A stretch of DNA of 64,000 nucleotides from Brenneria alni. GTDB taxonomy: Bacteria > Pseudomonadota > Gammaproteobacteria > Enterobacterales > Enterobacteriaceae. Positions 61,222 to 64,000 of this stretch are shown piece after piece. The notes beneath the pieces are model-generated. The model worked only from the letters and a program-made list of their open reading frames with translations. It was not told the origin of the DNA and did not search any database. The position numbers were made by a program, and so were the translations under genes. Positions within the stretch are counted from its first letter, which is position 1; each line of letters starts with the position of its first letter. The stretch covers positions 1-64,000 of the forward strand of contig NZ_MJLZ01000009.1 of assembly GCF_003666245.1 (NCBI RefSeq), given 5' to 3'.

Positions 61222-61741
61222 CGAATTCTCAGAGAGTTAAAAAAAACAGTAGAGTGAGAATAATCTCATTTTATGAGCGTGTCATTATTGAAACACGACG
61301 TAACAAACTGTGAATGTAAGGTGCAAAAGTCAGATCGAAAGTAACAAAGGTCAGGGAATGACAACAGACGCATTAATGAGTGGCCGCAGTCTATCCTAAA
61401 GAAGTGGGCTTGTTGCAGTTCAGTTCGATAAAACGGATGCCATTTGTTTTGAATGGCGATTCCATTTCGAAATTGTCGATATCGCAATCGCTTATACTCA
61501 TCGAGCAAAAAGTGTAGGTCGTTTGACTATGGAAGAATTGAGAGAGGCTGGATGGATTAGACAAAGAAAATATCGTGTACGAGAGTTTAGATAATCCAGA
61601 GAATCGCCAGTAAAATCATATAGATTTCTGGCGATTGTTGTTTTCTGCTGGCTATCGGTTTCTATCTTGTACCGGTCGTTTTACGCTTCGTCAACCCAGC
61701 GATGCTCTGGTTCGGCAGTTCTGTGCTGATGCGGCCAGCCC
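61222..61741. other. Intergenic region with a decayed small ORF
   Basis: On the plus strand a 13-codon ORF at 61358 (MTTDALMSGRSLS, then TAA) continues in the same frame as a protein-like stretch ending near 61594 (AVQFDKTDAICFEWRF, then VDIAIAYTHRAKSVGRL and TMEELREAGWIRQRKYRVREFR, then TAA). It looks like a small gene with an internal stop codon, or the tail of a lost gene. No family is recognised. The minus-strand frame 61266-61508 is its shadow. A GGCGATT-TCTGG type inverted repeat follows near 61603-61635. Confidence 0.35.
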
Positions 61742-62842
61742 TCAGGCGGTGTCGGCCTGATTGAGCACGGCGATGTCCTCTTCCGTCAGTGCCTGCGCCA
61801 GAGCGGGTGCCCGCAGCAGGCTGTCAAGCTGCTCGATGCTGGTCACGCTGGCGATCGGCGCCGTCAGCCCTCGGTGCGACAGGTTCCAGGCCAGCGCGAC
61901 CTCGGCTGGTTGCGCCTGATGCCGTGCGGCCACTTCGTCCAGCGCGGCAAGGATGCGATGCCCGTGCGCGTTGAGATAACGGGCGACGGCGGGGCCGCGT
62001 ACACTTTGGGACAGATCAGCCTCGCTGCGGTACTTGCCCGAAAGGAAACCCTGGGCGAGGCTGGAGTGGGTGATCACCCCCAGTCCGTCGGCGAGCGCCA
62101 GGTCGGCCAACGCACGGTCGAAATAAGCATAGGCATAGCCGCTCGTACCGTCGTCGCGGCGGTCATAGAGGTTGTAGGTCGGCTGTAGCACTTCGTAGCG
62201 CGGCAGGCCGTTGGCCGCCGAGACATCCAGCGCTACGCGCACCTGCTCGATGCTGAAGTTGGATGCGCCGATAGCCCGCACCTTACCGGCTTCGATCAGG
62301 CGCTGGTAAGCAGCCAGGGTTTCCTCGTGCGGCGTGGCGGGATCGGGGAAGTGCGAGAAGTAGACGTCGATATGGTCCGTTTGCAGGCGCCGCAGTGAGC
62401 CTTCCACCGCACGCTCGATATAGGCCGGGGCCAGGCCGCCGCCGTTGTCGCCCCAGGGGGCGCCGACCTTAGTTATCAGCACCACCGAGTCACGCCTGCC
62501 GCGGCTGCGCAGCCACTCCCCGATCAGGGTCTCCGAATCGCCGCCGCTGTTGCCCGGCACCCAGTGCGAGTAGGCGTCGGCGGTGTCGATGGCCTGGAAG
62601 CCTGCGTCGAGGTAGTGGTCGAGGATATCGAACGCACGTTGCTTGTCGGTGATGCCCCAGCCAAACACATTGCCACCGAGCACGAACGGGGCAATCTCGA
62701 TCCCGGAGCGGCCCAGCTGGCGCTTGCCTGTTCCGGGCATGTCCTGAGCCAGCACAGTGCCGTTAAGGCCAGGCAAACCACCGAAGGTTAGTACTGCTGT
62801 AGCAGTAAGCGTGCTGGTCAGGAATTTGCGTCGTGTATACAT
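61742..62842 (-). CDS. Tat-signal aldo/keto reductase
   Basis: A 366-residue aldo/keto reductase with a twin-arginine signal (TRRKFLTS, cleavage probably after VLA at 32). The catalytic tetrad is complete: Asp86, Tyr91, Lys125 and His164 (DTADAYS, VLITKVG, YFSHFPD). The start at 62842 follows a perfect AAGGAGGA site; the frame opens ten codons earlier. The gene is clearly richer in G+C than its neighbours and uses many GCG/GCC and CGC codons, a sign of transfer. Substrate and physiological role are unknown. Confidence 0.88.
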   Translation of the reverse strand: MYTRRKFLTSTLTATAVLTFGGLPGLNGTVLAQDMPGTGKRQLGRSGIEIAPFVLGGNVFGWGITDKQRAFDILDHYLDAGFQAIDTADAYSHWVPGNSGGDSETLIGEWLRSRGRRDSVVLITKVGAPWGDNGGGLAPAYIERAVEGSLRRLQTDHIDVYFSHFPDPATPHEETLAAYQRLIEAGKVRAIGASNFSIEQVRVALDVSAANGLPRYEVLQPTYNLYDRRDDGTSGYAYAYFDRALADLALADGLGVITHSSLAQGFLSGKYRSEADLSQSVRGPAVARYLNAHGHRILAALDEVAARHQAQPAEVALAWNLSHRGLTAPIASVTSIEQLDSLLRAPALAQALTEEDIAVLNQADTA

Positions 62843-63381
62843 GGATTCCTCCTTTATTTTTGCATTTGACAAGGGTGCGGCTTATCGGAATAAGGCATAC
62901 CTTCTTGAGATTGTGTGCGGCCAGTGGCGTGGCCTGCGGGCTTACCGAGCGACGGTTGTCCGCAAATACGCACGCCTGGTTTCATTCCTCCTCAACCCGG
63001 CGTTGGGCGAGCGCTTCTTGGATCAGACCGGTTTCACGGCGTGCTTTGCACAATATATCGTCGATATCGGTTAATGTGGCCCATGAGATACAAACAAGCA
63101 ACCGTAATGGTCATGAAACTGATACCGCGGTTAAAACAGATCTTTATCAAATAGCGACTCATTGTTGCTGGCTGCCGGGCAGTGGATCTCATCGGAAAAT
63201 AGAATGTTCGATAGGCCGGACGGCTATTGAGCCGCTGTCTTGCCGCTACGATTATCACCACCAACCGCAGCTTGTGTAACCTTAGCGCAGCAGAGCAAGG
63301 TTCTGGTCGATGCGACCTTGGATCATGTGCAGAGTGTCTCGGGTGATAACCTGCGGATAGAGGTTATCGGCATAACAGGAT

Positions 63382-63411
63382 ATTCAGATAAAAAGCCTAT
63401 TTTATCTGAAT
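63382..63411. terminator. 12-bp perfect AT-rich stem-loop
   Basis: ATTCAGATAAAA and TTTTATCTGAAT pair fully around AGCCTA. It is symmetrical and could end transcripts in either direction or bind a regulator. Confidence 0.55.
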
Positions 63412-63472
63412 CTATATTATTGGTTTTCTCATAATGATTTAAATATTCACCAATTAGTTAAATGAAGTAATT

Positions 63473-63553
63473 ATGGTGCAATGCCCTAATTTCGGGCGCT
63501 AATATGATGCAAAATAATAGTCGCATATGGTGCATATATTCCGAAATGGTGCA
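63473..63553 (+). promoter_or_regulatory. Cluster of ATGRTGCA direct repeats upstream of the RraA-family gene
   Basis: ATGGTGCA occurs at 63473, 63527 and 63546, and ATGATGCA at 63504, all in the same orientation within 81 bases and 248-328 bases before the next gene. This suggests an operator array for an unknown regulator. Confidence 0.45.
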
Positions 63554-63756
63554 TTATTTTATTGTGGTATTTGTTATGTATATGAATTTCTTATCAAGAA
63601 TAGTGTAAATCCACCGATGAATTATGAAAAATAAAGACTAACTTATTGAAGCATATAATTTTTATAATAACCCGTAAATTTATTCCCCTCACCAATGGAT
63701 TAATCAAAAGAAAATATGATTACTGTCTTTTTAAAAATGATAATACATTCTCAATA

Positions 63757-63770
63757 GAGAAAATTTTCTC
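63757..63770. promoter_or_regulatory. Palindrome GAGAAAATTTTCTC before the RraA-family gene
   Basis: A 14-bp perfect palindrome 31 bases upstream of the start codon at 63801. Its place between promoter region and ribosome binding site fits an operator. Confidence 0.4.
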
Positions 63771-63800
63771 CTTTTAAATTATAAGACAGAGGTGAGTTTC

Positions 63801-64000
63801 ATGGCTCTTGAAGATGCAGAAGTCCGTATCGCTCCGCACTGGGATCGACCGTCAAAAGAATGGCTCGACGCTTTCTCGCCATTTCCGGTAGCCAATATCG
63901 GCGACGCGATGGAACGCCTAAATATGTGCGACGCCGGGATTAAGCCCATGACCGCCGCCACGCATTTGGTCGGTTTCGCGCTACCGATACAAGTACCCGC
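63801..64000 (+). CDS. RraA-family protein, 3' truncated (aldolase/demethylmenaquinone-methyltransferase-like)
   Basis: The window ends inside this gene; 66 codons are visible. The start at 63801 (MALEDAEVRIAPHWDRPSKEW) follows AGAGGTGAG. The segment FPVANIGDAMERLNMCDAGIKPM is typical of the RraA-like fold, which includes 4-hydroxy-4-methyl-2-oxoglutarate/oxaloacetate aldolases and RNase E regulators. The N-terminal extension before that motif is longer than in E. coli RraA, so a metabolic aldolase of aromatic or sugar-acid catabolism is more likely than true RraA. The downstream genes are not seen. Confidence 0.75.
   Translation, partial: MALEDAEVRIAPHWDRPSKEWLDAFSPFPVANIGDAMERLNMCDAGIKPMTAATHLVGFALPIQVP

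Larger units (their letters stand above)
62843..63800. other. Mosaic intergenic region: GC-rich remnant, then AT-rich control DNA
   Basis: No intact gene is supported in this 958-bp stretch. About 62880-63060 is GC-rich like the reductase gene and holds, on the minus strand (62982-63109), a protein-like C-terminal tail (TLTDIDDILCKARRETGLI, then QEALAQRRVEEE and a stop). A plus-strand frame at 63240-63434 (VLVDATLDHVQSVSGDNL) may be another remnant. From about 63410 the DNA turns strongly AT-rich and contains the hairpin, repeats and palindrome listed separately. Confidence 0.45.

Noticed and set aside
62833-63279. Plus-strand frame of 148 codons upstream of the reductase gene
   Set aside because: It begins inside the reductase gene, crosses its ribosome binding site region and a sharp composition change, and resembles no family.

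Overview
The window looks like chromosome from a plant-associated soft-rot enterobacterium (order Enterobacterales, most likely the Pectobacteriaceae: Brenneria/Pectobacterium/Dickeya group). The basis is the E. coli-like gene order murQ/yfhB/tadA/mltF/purL/glmY/glrK-qseG-glrR-glnB/glyA/hcaT/suhB/trmJ/isc operon/pepB/sseB/sseA/ndk/rlmN/rodZ/ispG/hisS/yfgM/bamB/der/xseA/guaBA, high protein identity to E. coli throughout, and a PaeY-like pectin acetylesterase. The genus is inference. I saw no rRNA, tRNA, CRISPR array or intact insertion sequence.

Layout. (1) 1-10148: the 3' end of a very large RTX adhesin with twelve exact-length 312-bp repeats, a small conserved gene, then lapD and lapG on the other strand; together these form a c-di-GMP controlled surface-adhesin retention module. 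(2) 10273-14219: murQ, pgpC, tadA, mltF, then tandem 73-bp hairpin repeats. (3) 14446-23038: purL with a PurR box, the sRNA gene glmY with a complete sigma-54 control region (three GlrR boxes, an IHF site, a -24/-12 promoter), the glrK-qseG-glrR operon that controls it, and glnB. (4) 23125-26413: a PaeY-like esterase where E. coli has hmp, divergent from glyA. (5) 26657-31500: hcaT, a zevAB-type zinc pair with a Zur-like box on its start codon, and an iron-type ABC transporter that lacks a binding protein and has a Fur-like box. (6) 31765-39219: suhB, trmJ and the iscRSUA-hscBA-fdx-iscX operon with an IscR site. (7) 39309-53916: housekeeping genes from pepB to der, with a 198-bp palindromic intergenic element after bamB and an AEC transporter before yfgJ. 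(8) 53927-55308: a protealysin-type metalloprotease with its emfourin inhibitor. (9) 55478-60177: xseA, guaB and guaA, with a PurR-like box on guaB. (10) 60178-64000: an accessory tail with a DUF2846 lipoprotein, decayed ORFs, a GC-rich Tat-signal aldo/keto reductase, an AT-rich control region with ATGRTGCA repeats, and the start of a RraA-family gene.

Functional links. PurR-type sites at purL, glyA and guaB join three purine/one-carbon loci. GlrK/GlrR, coded next to glmY, should drive glmY and so amino-sugar synthesis. Metal control shows three times: Zur on zevAB, Fur on the ABC transporter and IscR on the isc operon. No single stretch is clearly a wholly new system. The best leads are the covarying 73-bp hairpin repeat family, the small gene inside the Lap locus, the Zur box lying on a start codon, and the control region upstream of the RraA-family gene.
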